Below are positions 10,714-20,222 of a DNA stretch of 64,000 bases, piece after piece. The notes beneath the pieces are model-generated. The model was not told the origin of the DNA. It searched no databases and was given only the letters and a program-made list of their open reading frames with translations. The stretch's first letter is position 1. Every line of letters begins with the position of its first letter. Source of the DNA: Copromyces sp. CBS 386.78 (lineage: Eukaryota; Ascomycota; Sordariomycetes; Sordariales; Sordariaceae); assembly GCA_030685235.1 (NCBI GenBank), contig MU839081.1:434001-498000 (forward strand), given 5' to 3'. Both the position numbers and the translations under genes were made by a program.

Positions 10714-12537
10714 ATGGCGTCTCCTCTGATGCTTGCCAGGACCGCCCTCCGACCCCACGCCCGGCGTATGACAAATTCGACACAATGGGTACGGAGTGTC
10801 AGCAGAAGATTCAGGCCTGAGCCGGAGCCTCAACCGGCAAAGTCAAAACTCGGCCTCCGCATCCTTACCGGCGGTGCCCTTGTGGGCGGCGTTGTTGCCG
10901 GTGCCGCCCTGGTCGCTTACCCTATGCTCACGGCCGAGACCAAGAATGGGAAGCCCGTCGGACCGGAGAAGGCTGAGCTGGTCTTTGAGAAGCCCCGGAA
11001 ACGGACCGTCTCCGCCGAGGAGAGCCGCGACCAGATGAGCCCCCAGCACGTCCAGGTCAAGCAGAGCTGGGAACATCCCGGTGTTTACGCATGGGGTTCT
11101 AATGCCGGTAAGGTCGTTGCCCCGGACTCCAACGAGTCTGTCATCAAGACGCCCAGGCGCATTTCCTACTTTGATGACCAGATCCTGCGCGATCTCAAGC
11201 TAGACTGCAACTTTGGCGCTGCCATCGATGAGAAGGGAAACCTCGTCCAGTGGGGTGTCGCCTTCGACAAGGAGCACTATACCCCGACTGTCACCTTGAA
11301 GGGCAAGGACCTTGTCAAGCTGGCCGTCTCTCGCGACCGTATCATTGGTCTTTCCTCCAACGGAGAGGTCTACTCTGTCCCAGTGGCCGCCGCCGACCAA
11401 AGATCCGGTCAGAAAGAGGGTGCCGCCTCCTCTTCCTCCCTCTGGTCCAGCCAGTCTCCCGTGAACTTCCGTTCCCTCAAGCCCAAGAGCCTGGGATGGG
11501 GTGAAAAGATTGTTGATGTCCGCAGCGGCCTGGAGCACTGCCTGATGCTCACCTCCAAGGGCCGTGTCTTCTCCGCCGCCTCCAGCTCCGAGGACTTTCC
11601 CTCCAAGGGTCAACTTGGCATCCCCGGCCTGACATGGACCAACCGGCCGGCGGGACCTTACGACCAGCCTCACGAAGTGACCGGCCTAAGCGGCTCCAAG
11701 ATCAAGGAGATCGCCACCGGCGACTTCCACTCGCTTGCCCTCGACACCGAGGGCCGCATCTTCACCTTCGGCGACAACTCCTTTGGCCAGCTCGGCTTCC
11801 AGAACGACACCGAACACCCTTACGTCGACTCGCCCCGCCCCTTGCCCATCAACCAGCTCTACCACGGCACCAGCCTGCGGCCCAAGGTAACCTCCATCGC
11901 CGCTGGCGGCCTCAACAGCTTCTTCACCGTCGACGCGCGCGCCTTCCAAGGCCAGATCGGCTCTGGCCAAAGCCAGGTCGTGCCCGCCAAGGACCTCGGC
12001 CGCATCAACGTCGAGACCTGGGCCTGCGGCGAGGGCATCCACGGCAGCCTAGGAACTGGCAAGTGGACGCACGTGTCCGTTGCGCCGACCAAGGTCAAGG
12101 CTTTGTCCAACTTGTTCGAGTTCGACGAGGCCACCAACGCCGTCGTGCCCATCCGTCTTTCGCGGCTGTCAGTCGGCACCACGCACGCCTGCGCCGTCAT
12201 GGATAACGTCACCCGCGTTAACACCACCAATTCAAATTCGGAGACGGACACCAACTTTGGCGCGGACGTGCTGTGGTGGGGTGGAAACGAGTATTACCAG
12301 CTAGGCACGGGAAAGAGGAATAACGTTAACATGCCGACGTACATTGCGCCGCTGGATACGCCTGCTCATGGACATGGACATGAGAATAGGCTTGTGAAGA
12401 GGGAGGGAGAGACGAATCGCTTCCAGCTGACGCCGAGGAAGACGGTTAGGTTGGAGGGCGGGAAGGGAAGGAGCGTCAGTGTTGAGCAGAGGGCGGAGTG
12501 CGGACGGCTGGTTAGTGCTGTTTACTCTGCTGCTTGA
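10714..12537 (+). CDS. fmp25: Fmp25-like mitochondrial RCC1-repeat protein
   Basis: An intronless 607-aa frame starting at an ATG in ACCACCATGG context. The N-terminus is Arg/Ser-rich (ARTALRPHARRMTNSTQWVRSVSRR) and looks like a mitochondrial presequence, followed by one membrane helix at about residues 46-70 (LGLRILTGGALVGGVVAGAA). The rest is built of RCC1-type blades: GVYAWGSNAGKV, GNLVQWGVAF, RIFTFGDNSFGQLGF, a HGSLGTGKW block and VLWWGGNEYYQLGTGKRNN. This layout of presequence, single TM and RCC1 propeller is that of yeast Fmp25, an inner-membrane protein needed for respiratory complex III assembly; function here is by family. The C-terminus is Arg/Glu-rich. It is not an RCC1 Ran exchange factor because it has a membrane anchor and degenerate repeats. 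Confidence 0.85.
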   Translation: MASPLMLARTALRPHARRMTNSTQWVRSVSRRFRPEPEPQPAKSKLGLRILTGGALVGGVVAGAALVAYPMLTAETKNGKPVGPEKAELVFEKPRKRTVSAEESRDQMSPQHVQVKQSWEHPGVYAWGSNAGKVVAPDSNESVIKTPRRISYFDDQILRDLKLDCNFGAAIDEKGNLVQWGVAFDKEHYTPTVTLKGKDLVKLAVSRDRIIGLSSNGEVYSVPVAAADQRSGQKEGAASSSSLWSSQSPVNFRSLKPKSLGWGEKIVDVRSGLEHCLMLTSKGRVFSAASSSEDFPSKGQLGIPGLTWTNRPAGPYDQPHEVTGLSGSKIKEIATGDFHSLALDTEGRIFTFGDNSFGQLGFQNDTEHPYVDSPRPLPINQLYHGTSLRPKVTSIAAGGLNSFFTVDARAFQGQIGSGQSQVVPAKDLGRINVETWACGEGIHGSLGTGKWTHVSVAPTKVKALSNLFEFDEATNAVVPIRLSRLSVGTTHACAVMDNVTRVNTTNSNSETDTNFGADVLWWGGNEYYQLGTGKRNNVNMPTYIAPLDTPAHGHGHENRLVKREGETNRFQLTPRKTVRLEGGKGRSVSVEQRAECGRLVSAVYSAA

Positions 12538-13372
12538 GTAGAGGCAAGTAAAAGAGGGTTGGTGAGCGTATGATAGGTACGGGTCGATTGGGCAGTAGTT
12601 TGACAAGGTGTTGGTCGTGGTACAAAATGTAGATGTACTGATATATGTTCAAAAATGAGTTGATGTCATGGGCTTAGGATGGCAGTCAAGACGATGATGA
12701 GTGCATCACTATCTTTCTAGAATGATTGTATTATGTAATCACACTTGCTATGCAATTTTCTATGGGCATTATAGAAAGTGCGAGTAATCCCGAAGTGTCC
12801 TCAGAAACTGCTTGTGTTTTCTCCTGCAGAGAGGTCTAGGTCTATTCGCTCAATCGAGCTTGCATCCTGTTGTACGAAAACCCGATCTGCAAACATCGAA
12901 ACAAAGTCTGATGTCTATGACCGGTGAGAGTATAAAAGTATTTATATCCTCCTACTTCTGCATGTCTCATTTGACGCAATCAACTCGCACCAACAGTTTG
13001 ACCAAGAAAGAAAGTTGCTGCTATCCAACTCAACGTGTACCTATTTGATGGTATCATCACAAGGTCTCACGAGGTGAAGAGGGGATCTGCCGTGGTCATA
13101 TGAGAGCCAGCCGACAGACGCAGCCTATCATTAACAACACTTTATGAGATGTCGTGGATGTGGCATCCTGCTGCAACCCGGGGAGCCAGGTACAGCATCC
13201 TGCGTAGCCGCGGCATTTCACGTGGGCATTGCAGGATTTGGGCCAGGCAGTTGCTGTCTTGCTGACCATGCCTGCTTATGATGATGGTGTCGTGGGGGAA
13301 ATGCGGGAACCAGGGTTCGTATTTAGATGGGGCTTGTGAGGATCTGTAGGCGAACGTGAAAAGACCATTGTG
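12538..13372. other. intergenic, no gene seen
   Basis: 3' flank of the Fmp25-like gene. Base composition is ordinary until about 13370, and I see no conserved frame, tRNA or 5S gene. Confidence 0.45.
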
Positions 13373-13910
13373 CCTTGCATTCACGGTGTCAGTCTCTACC
13401 TTTTGTTGATTTTATATATATGTTGTAAAAGTTGTAAAGTTGTAAAAACTTTGACCTTGAGTAGCGTACGCGCATCGAGGTGTGCGGCTATGAAATTTAC
13501 GCTCTTTATAGGATTCGATAAGGTTAATTTAATAATGGTTTTTTTTTCTTTATATTTTCAATACGCGAAGAGTTATATTAAATCCCTTATTTTCGTATTT
13601 TTCTAATATCGTTTTTGCAATTACTAATATAGTATTTGTAAGGCTCTACTTTTAACGATATCTAAAAAGAAGGAAAAAGGAGTCAAAATTGAATAATGAG
13701 TAATTCTTCGCGTATTGAAGATATAAAGAAAAAAAGATTATTATTAAATTAGCCTTATCGAATACTATAAGGAGTATAAATTTTACAACTGCGTACCTTA
13801 ATGCGCGTACGCTATTTAAAGTTAAAGTTTTTACAATTTTACAATTTTTGTAACATATGTGTCTGGCGGCATCAAATGCAAAAGTGGAGACTGACACCGT
13901 GAATGCAAGG
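13373..13910. repeat. 538-bp imperfect inverted repeat (fold-back or MITE-like) with RIP-type changes
   Basis: The outer ends are an exact 24-nt inverted match (CCTTGCATTCACGGTGTCAG plus TCTC at 13373-13396; its complement ends at 13910). Inside, the arms continue to about 13585 on the left and 13690 on the right. Both carry the TTGTAAA(G/A)TTGTAAA series, the block AGCGTACGCGCAT, ATTCGATAAGG and CAATACGCGAAGA. Most differences between arms are C/T or G/A. About 100 bp of TA-rich loop separates them. The two similar translations on opposite strands are a consequence of the symmetry, not genes. Confidence 0.8.
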
Positions 13911-14810
13911 TACAGCAGTTGTCTAGGGGGTCATCCCTGCCTACCCTGCAGTTGGTATCCAACCCTCTGGGCAGGGCGGTACAGCTCGCAGGCGGCAGGG
14001 GCAGCCCAGCTCTCCGAAGCAATTGCGGAGTAGGGTGCCACTGTTAAGCTCGGCGCATGCCAGGGTCTCTCTACTAACATCAGATGCCATCGGACAAGAC
14101 TAGCAACAGAGTTACAACGCTTCCACAGATTGGTCAAGTCACTCGCTGCAACCGCCCCAAACATACATACCTTGGTAACAAACCTCGTCCACGTTTCCCT
14201 CGAACTAAACAATTTCATTGTCACTCGGTCGCCCGAAGAAACAAAGGCGACATCTTTGGGCGCGCCACCTGCTTTGGCAAGATCGGCATTGTTCGCATTG
14301 AATTCTGCCAGTCCATCTGGCTTGCTTCTTGCACCTTCTTGTTTGTACTTGTTATGCTCCCTTGATCATTGCGGCGCAAATCGACCGATACAACTACCTA
14401 CCGCCCTCCTCGACCTTTCCTCCTCTCCCGCCCACCAACGACCCGACCTCAAAGATCGCCGTTGGACAGCCTTGTCTTTGCAACAAACAAGAGCCATTCA
14501 CTGTTAATCCCAGCCGCTTTCATTGGTCACCCTCCGTTCGACTTAATACGGCAGCCTTCCAACTCATCGTCGTGCCATCCCATCCACCGACAGCCCACAG
14601 CCTACCGAATTCCACCTTCGCTTTCCCCCTCCAAGCACCACAGTGGACCCGACCTTGCGTGGCAGAGTCCCCGAGGCCGCCTGTGCCTTCGTCAGAAGCC
14701 TCCCACTTGCTAGACTTGGTCACCACAGTAGCCTCTGGCACCGTCGTCCGATTTGCGCATCGAATTACACCGTTCCTCCTCGCCGACGTCATATTTGTAG
14801 CGTCCCCACC
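13911..14810. other. upstream region / 5' UTR of the tyrosine phosphatase gene
   Basis: GC-balanced sequence that becomes C-rich and pyrimidine-rich from about 14380 to the ATG at 14811, as is common for long fungal 5' UTRs. Open frames here have no recognisable features. Confidence 0.4.
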
Positions 14811-16628
14811 ATGGACCACTTTCCGCGACTACGCCCGCATCGGCGCAAAAGAGACATCACCGCCCCCAGCTTGATCACCACACCTACCACTACGGCCAAG
14901 TCAGCAGATAGTACTTCTGAGAAGGCCGAGTCTCCAGCTTCAGCTGAACTACATACTCTTACCGCCGCTCCTTTGCCACGCCCAGTCTATAAGCTCAGTC
15001 CTTTTCGAGTATTCTCCCGTTCTTCGAAGAGAGCCCGCGAGGCCTCTCCCGGTTCGCACAAACAAACACCGACTGCCGCCGCCGTTATGGCCTCCAACGG
15101 TACCGCAGACCATCCTGCTTCGCCGGCCGAGAGCAAGACGTCGTTAGGGCAACAAGTCAAGAATGATGGCCGGCCCAAGATGCCCTCTTTCCTGGAACTG
15201 ACCGACTCTGGTAAGTACGCTGGCTCGCCTCTGCCGCTCTCCCCCTCTCTCCAAGACATACATACTAACAGGCCATGTTCATGTTTCACAGAAATCGAAA
15301 ACAAGTTCCAAGAGATCATCTGGCTCGAGCGCAAGCGTATCCTGGAAGCGACGATGAACCCCTCTCGAGATTTCCGCTGGGCCCGCGTAATGGGACCGCA
15401 CCTTCGGCACCTCGACAGATACGGCAACATTCAGCCCTGGCACAACAACCGAATCAAGCTTCAGGTTCCTGAGGGCAAGACCGACTACATCAATGCCTCG
15501 CCCATTGTCCTGAACCCGACGGTTCTCACAACGGCCGATGGCGATGCGAGCAACACACAAGAGCCGGATCGCTACATTGCTATGCAGGGCCCCAAACGGT
15601 GTACAACCGACCATGTGTGGCGCATGGCGGTTGAGCAGCTCGAGAGCCCTGGCGTGATCGTCATGTTGACCGAGACTCACGAGGGCGACTACGAGAAATG
15701 CTATCAGTACTTTCCCCGAACACCAGAGGATCCTCCGCTGGAAATCAACGAGCGGGACGAGTTCGGCGATGGCTTCCGCGCCACAGTTCGGTGCGCAGGG
15801 ATCGAGGACACACCGGCCGGCGATGCGATCGAGCTTCGCAAGATGGTGATCCGTGTGCATAAGCTGAAAGCCAGGAAGAGCATGGACAGCAAGAATAACG
15901 GATCCCAAAGCAACAGGCAGACCCCCGAGCCGGAAAGCGCAGCCACCGAGGAACCCAAAATCACGTCGCCTCTGACTCAGATGGCAAAGGAGACGGAAGC
16001 AAACCTCACAATCAGCGGAGCGGGAGAGACGGTGGGCCGAAACTCTGGAGAGAAGGATGTCGAAGAGCGCATTGTGTGGCACTTCCTCTACAAGAAATGG
16101 CCCGACTTCGGCGTCCCGGACCTCGCCCATCTCGACAGCTTCTTCATACTCATGGGCTTATCTCGGGAGAAGAATGCCGGTCCGCACAACCCTCGTATCG
16201 TACACTGCAGCGCGGGCGTCGGCCGCAGCGGTACTTTCATAGCACTAGAGCACCTCATGCGGGAGCTAGACGCGGGAGTGTTGGAGAACTGGGACGAGCG
16301 GTGCCCCGCTGGCGCTGGCGATTCCTCCTCGTCTACGCCTTCTGCAAGGACGTCGCAGGACGAAATCATGTCGCCCACCAGCAGCACAAAGGGCGGAGAG
16401 GACAATGACCTGATTTTCCAGGTGGTCAACCAGCTCCGAGAGCAGCGGAAGACCATGGTGCAGGCCGATAGCCAGTACTTGTTTATTTACCAGGTCATGC
16501 GCAAGCTGTGGCTGGATAAGTACGGAGGCGACGACGGTGGTGACTCGAGCTCGGGAGAGAGGGCAGCAAAGAGGCTGGAGGTTGATCCTGGTGATCCCTT
16601 CTACGTGAACGGGTACTCGAAGAAGTAG
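14811..16628 (+). CDS. protein tyrosine phosphatase (classical, Pyp/PTP1-like)
   Basis: Two exons, 14811-15210 and 15292-16628, give 578 aa. The 81-nt intron (GTAAGT donor, ACTAAC branch, CAG acceptor) is a multiple of three without stops; splicing joins FLELTDS/EIENKFQEI. The first ~130 residues are a disordered Ser/Pro/Arg-rich leader. The catalytic domain follows: NKFQEIIWLERKRI, the substrate loop TDYINASPI, the KWPDFGVPD WPD loop with acid Asp405, the P-loop HCSAGVGRSGT with nucleophile Cys439 and its Arg, and a QYLFIYQVMRKLW helix near the end that carries the Q-loop Gln region. A Ser/Gly insertion of about 40 residues precedes the last helices. It dephosphorylates phosphotyrosine; in yeasts relatives act on MAP kinases and Cdc2, but the target here is unknown. 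All key residues are present, so it should be active. Confidence 0.93.
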   Translation: MDHFPRLRPHRRKRDITAPSLITTPTTTAKSADSTSEKAESPASAELHTLTAAPLPRPVYKLSPFRVFSRSSKRAREASPGSHKQTPTAAAVMASNGTADHPASPAESKTSLGQQVKNDGRPKMPSFLELTDSGKYAGSPLPLSPSLQDIHTNRPCSCFTEIENKFQEIIWLERKRILEATMNPSRDFRWARVMGPHLRHLDRYGNIQPWHNNRIKLQVPEGKTDYINASPIVLNPTVLTTADGDASNTQEPDRYIAMQGPKRCTTDHVWRMAVEQLESPGVIVMLTETHEGDYEKCYQYFPRTPEDPPLEINERDEFGDGFRATVRCAGIEDTPAGDAIELRKMVIRVHKLKARKSMDSKNNGSQSNRQTPEPESAATEEPKITSPLTQMAKETEANLTISGAGETVGRNSGEKDVEERIVWHFLYKKWPDFGVPDLAHLDSFFILMGLSREKNAGPHNPRIVHCSAGVGRSGTFIALEHLMRELDAGVLENWDERCPAGAGDSSSSTPSARTSQDEIMSPTSSTKGGEDNDLIFQVVNQLREQRKTMVQADSQYLFIYQVMRKLWLDKYGGDDGGDSSSGERAAKRLEVDPGDPFYVNGYSKK

Positions 16629-17794
16629 GGTGGTTCGTTGAGTCTTCCCGTTTCGCATTCGCGGACTATGCCCTCCTCGTCCCCAGGCTCTCGTGTCTGG
16701 GGTTACGGCCGGTTTGGTTAGCTGGTTATCTCTCTCTTGTTGGTCAAAGGCTAGGGGCGGGTACTCATTGGCCACCGTCAAGAGGCTATTAAATGAACAG
16801 CGACTAATTATGTGCCTGGTTGGGAAGAAATGATAGAGCACGAGACGGCACAAGGGGGGATAAAGGGCAAGAAAGGAAAGCCAAAGGGGGGACTGGAGAA
16901 GAGCATGGATAAGGGGCAGAGATACCAGTTACTAATCATCTCCTTGTGGACACAAAAACCCGTCTAAGATACCCCGTTGCATTTTCATAATATCATTGCA
17001 TGGCATTGCTGTTACTTTTGTCCATATCAGGATTCCACTGTCCTACTTGTGCACTTAGTTGCCTGCCTGGTGGTAGAAAAGTCATCCAACTCAGTTAACT
17101 AGCTTGCGCGTCACTCGTCTGAGTTGGTGATACGGGCTTCCTGACGAAGTGACGTTTTGTGTAGGATGAGTAGGACAAGTATTCTACTTGGGCAGGTAGG
17201 TTCAAGACAAAATTAGTATACAGGTAGGTAGAAAAGCAAAAAGGATATCAAAAAATTGAAAATAGAAAACGGACGTGTAATCAGCACCGGCTTCAAACCG
17301 GTAACTTCTCACTGGCTTATCTATCTACTGTGTACGGGAGAGCGGACGGATCCTGTATATTTTTTTTTTCTTCTGTTTTTCTGTTTCCTGATGTCAAGGT
17401 GCGTGGCCCCGCGTTACTTGGAATAGGTGCCTTTGCCTAGATTACAGTTCTACGTAGGCACACTGAAGCACAAAAAACGTGCCCCGCAGGCTTTGGGGTG
17501 GGAATAGGGGATGCTGGTCCCGGATGTGGACGGCATGGTGGTATGGAAGGGAGCCGAATCAGCCGACGGTGGAGGGGGTGGAAGGAAGATGGAGGGGATG
17601 GAGGGGATGGAGAAGTAAACGGTCGAGGAAGAAGAAAAGAGAAAAGGAGGGTAAGGTAAGTAAGACCACGGCTCGATGATCCATCGGTTCCATGGTTGTT
17701 CCATGGGAATGAAGGTGATATCATAACCTGCCAGTCACCCTCCTCCTACTATGCGGTTATATAATACAAGACTGGTTTGTTTGTTAGCGTGATA
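16629..17794. other. intergenic, no gene seen
   Basis: 3' UTR of the phosphatase gene, then about 800 bp of mixed sequence. The short palindromic stretch ACCGGCTTCAAACCGGT near 17286-17302 is not a tRNA arm: no cloverleaf can be built around it. Opposite-strand frames near 17450-17720 are Ser/Pro low complexity. Confidence 0.4.
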
Positions 17795-20222
17795 CCCAGA
17801 AGCAGGGGTGTAAGTAGTCAGTGTACTCAAATACGAGCTGTCTAATTAGCTCAATAGGGCGAAATAGTCCGTACATTTATTTAGTTATACTCGAATCTAA
17901 ATAATGCGATTAGGGTAAAAAACGCTACTATATACCTTACTATAACTACGGGAGTGCAAAACTCCCTTTTAAGCTAGATTATAGGGTATTATAGCGATTA
18001 CCCGTACCCAGAAGCCTACTAACCGTACCTAACCGTACTAAAATAATCGTAATTTAAATGCTCCTAATAGAGTGCAATCTCTAAATAGCCTTATTTAAAT
18101 GCCCAACCGAGCGGATTAACCAAATTAGCTAAATTAACTAAAATTAATCGTTCGATTTTACGAATTAAAGAAGTTAATTTCTATTTTAAATAATAAAATT
18201 CTCACTCACTTATATATATACCCTTCTATATACTATATATTTTACAATTATTTACTTCGCTTACTATTATTTACCCGTTTTATCCCTATTTTTTATTATT
18301 TTATCACTTTATCCAACTAACCAATTTATACCGATAAATCCCTACTTATATAATAATTTATAAATTCCTTTAGTTCGTCCTTAATCGGTTAATTAGCGCT
18401 AATTAAATATAGTAAATCTAATCCTACTCTTTTAATAAGTATAATCCTTACTCTAGCGATAACTTTAATTCTAATACTTCCTCCTCCCTCCCTTTTAACA
18501 ACAACGACGACGATAACGATAACGATAGTAACGATAATTATATTAGTCCCTTTATTATATAATTTCGTTAGGAGGTAGCCTGGGAGATTGTATTAGATCG
18601 CTTTAATAATTCGCCTTACTTTTAAAATTAGCGCAACTATTGTATTTTAACGGCAATTAAAGCTACTATTTTACTCTATAATATTGTCGATTTAATAGTT
18701 GAATCTAATAAGGAGAATAATCCTCCTTATTAACTAATAGTAGCTTTTTGTCGCCTAAGCCTTTGTCTTCGCTTTCTAATTATACTTAATAAATAATACT
18801 TTCCCTATTATACAAATTATATATTAATAATAATTTAACTACCTTAATTTATTAGACTAATTTTCTAATCGCTTTTACTATTTACGGCGTAATTATTAGG
18901 CCTTCGTACAACCGAATTAAATCGTCTTTATCTACCCCTAATTTCGAAAGTCCTACCCCGCCCTAACTTTATTATCTCTTAGCTCGCGCCTCTCTTAATA
19001 ATATTACTAATTTTTCCTTCTCCTAATATTATATTAATCTAGCTTAGAAATCGGCGCCCACAATATACGAAGAGCGGATTATAATTAAAACGCTACATTC
19101 CCATATAGACTTATCGATCGTACAAATTGCCTATATATTAAACTTTATTACTAGGCAAATATTATATACTATTATCGTAAATATTAAACCCGGGTTCCTT
19201 CTCTATAGCCGCCCCCCTATTATACCGCTAAAGATTTATAAGTAAGTAAAAGCTTTTTTATAAACTCTATATAAATCGAAACGGTTTCTACTATAGTTTA
19301 AAGTCCGTAAAGCTCTCCCTATTTTAGAATTGTATAGTATTCGTACAATTTAAAGCGCTATATAACTAGCGGGCGTAAAATAAATCCTTTAATTAATTAA
19401 ATAGCCTTTAAGCCCTAAAAACCGCCAAATTCGCCTACAATTTACTTTAAATTAAATAATAATAATATTTATTTAATAGGAGAATTAAATATAGTCTAAC
19501 GAGATTTAAGTTAATAACTTTAATTCTAAGCGTAAATGTATTACTATATTTAATAGAGAAGACCCTAATAAAATAGCCTAAATTCGCTAGAAAATTAACG
19601 GCTAAATATTTTAGGAATACTTTACTAGTAGTATTAAAGGGCCCTACTTAATATAGGATAAGAAATAGGGTAAAATTAATTCTACTATTTATTAAGAATA
19701 TATTATACCGTTACTTTATACCTTTTAATTCGTAGACTATAATTAGATAATTTAATAGGATAATATACCCGCTTATTCCTCTCGTACAACGAAAATAGTA
19801 CTTAACGAACTATTTCTAATAGATAAATAAGTTAAATAACTAATTTACTCGCCTAATTTCAACCTTATTAAATATATATAATTCTAAATAAAACGCTAGA
19901 TTAAACGTATTTACTTAATTAGACCGATTGGGAATGCCCTTAAAGAGGCTATCGAAGAGGTATAGATCGCTTGCCTAAAATTTTATATAAAGAAACTCGT
20001 ATATTCGATGCCCAAGCGGTTATACGCTATTATCGCTATAAATAATAGATATATTAGATATTAATCTGTAATATTTTAAACCCTGTTTTTTACGCCTGTT
20101 TTACCCTATTTCTAATATCGATTAATATATAATAGTGTTTACAGTATGTTAGTTTTAATTAGATTTGACTTGAAATCAATAGATTCTATTAGCTTTACAC
20201 CCTTGTTTTCGCCCCCTGCTTG
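17795..20222 (+). mobile_element. RIP-inactivated Tc1/mariner-superfamily DNA transposon
   Basis: A TA-rich block with sharp edges in otherwise GC-balanced DNA. The ends are imperfect inverted repeats: AGCAGGGGTGTAA near 17801-17813 versus TTACACCCTTG...CCCCCTGCT at 20195-20220, each next to a TA dinucleotide (17793-17794 and 20223-20224), the Tc1/mariner target. The borders are therefore approximate to a few bases. The transposase lies on plus (see separate entry). Length about 2.4 kb. Numerous stop codons created by C-to-T and G-to-A changes show RIP. Confidence 0.75.
19400..20065 (+). pseudogene. Tc1/mariner-type transposase remnant (DDE_3 domain)
   Basis: Reading the plus strand while allowing for RIP stops, one sees the DDE endonuclease landmarks in order: GPYLIWDKKWG followed by INSTIYQEYIIPL (about 19640-19720), the block YSPNLNLIEYIWFWIKRWI (about 19845-19905), which corresponds to the family's YSPDLNPIE-WxxxK motif, and the C-terminal EAIEEVWI...LVYSMPKRLYAII ending near 20050. 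These are the conserved parts of fungal Tc1/mariner transposases. Nearly every Gln/Trp/Arg codon has become a stop, so the gene is dead. The upstream part is too mutated to give a start codon. Confidence 0.8.

Noticed and set aside
13373..13900. Two similar hypothetical proteins on opposite strands
   Set aside because: The similarity is explained by the inverted repeat; sequences are Leu/Phe/Ile-rich translations of TA-rich DNA.
17281..17345. Possible tRNA suggested by an ACCGGCTTCAAACCGGT stretch
   Set aside because: No acceptor stem, no D arm and no GTTCRANYC T-loop in either orientation.
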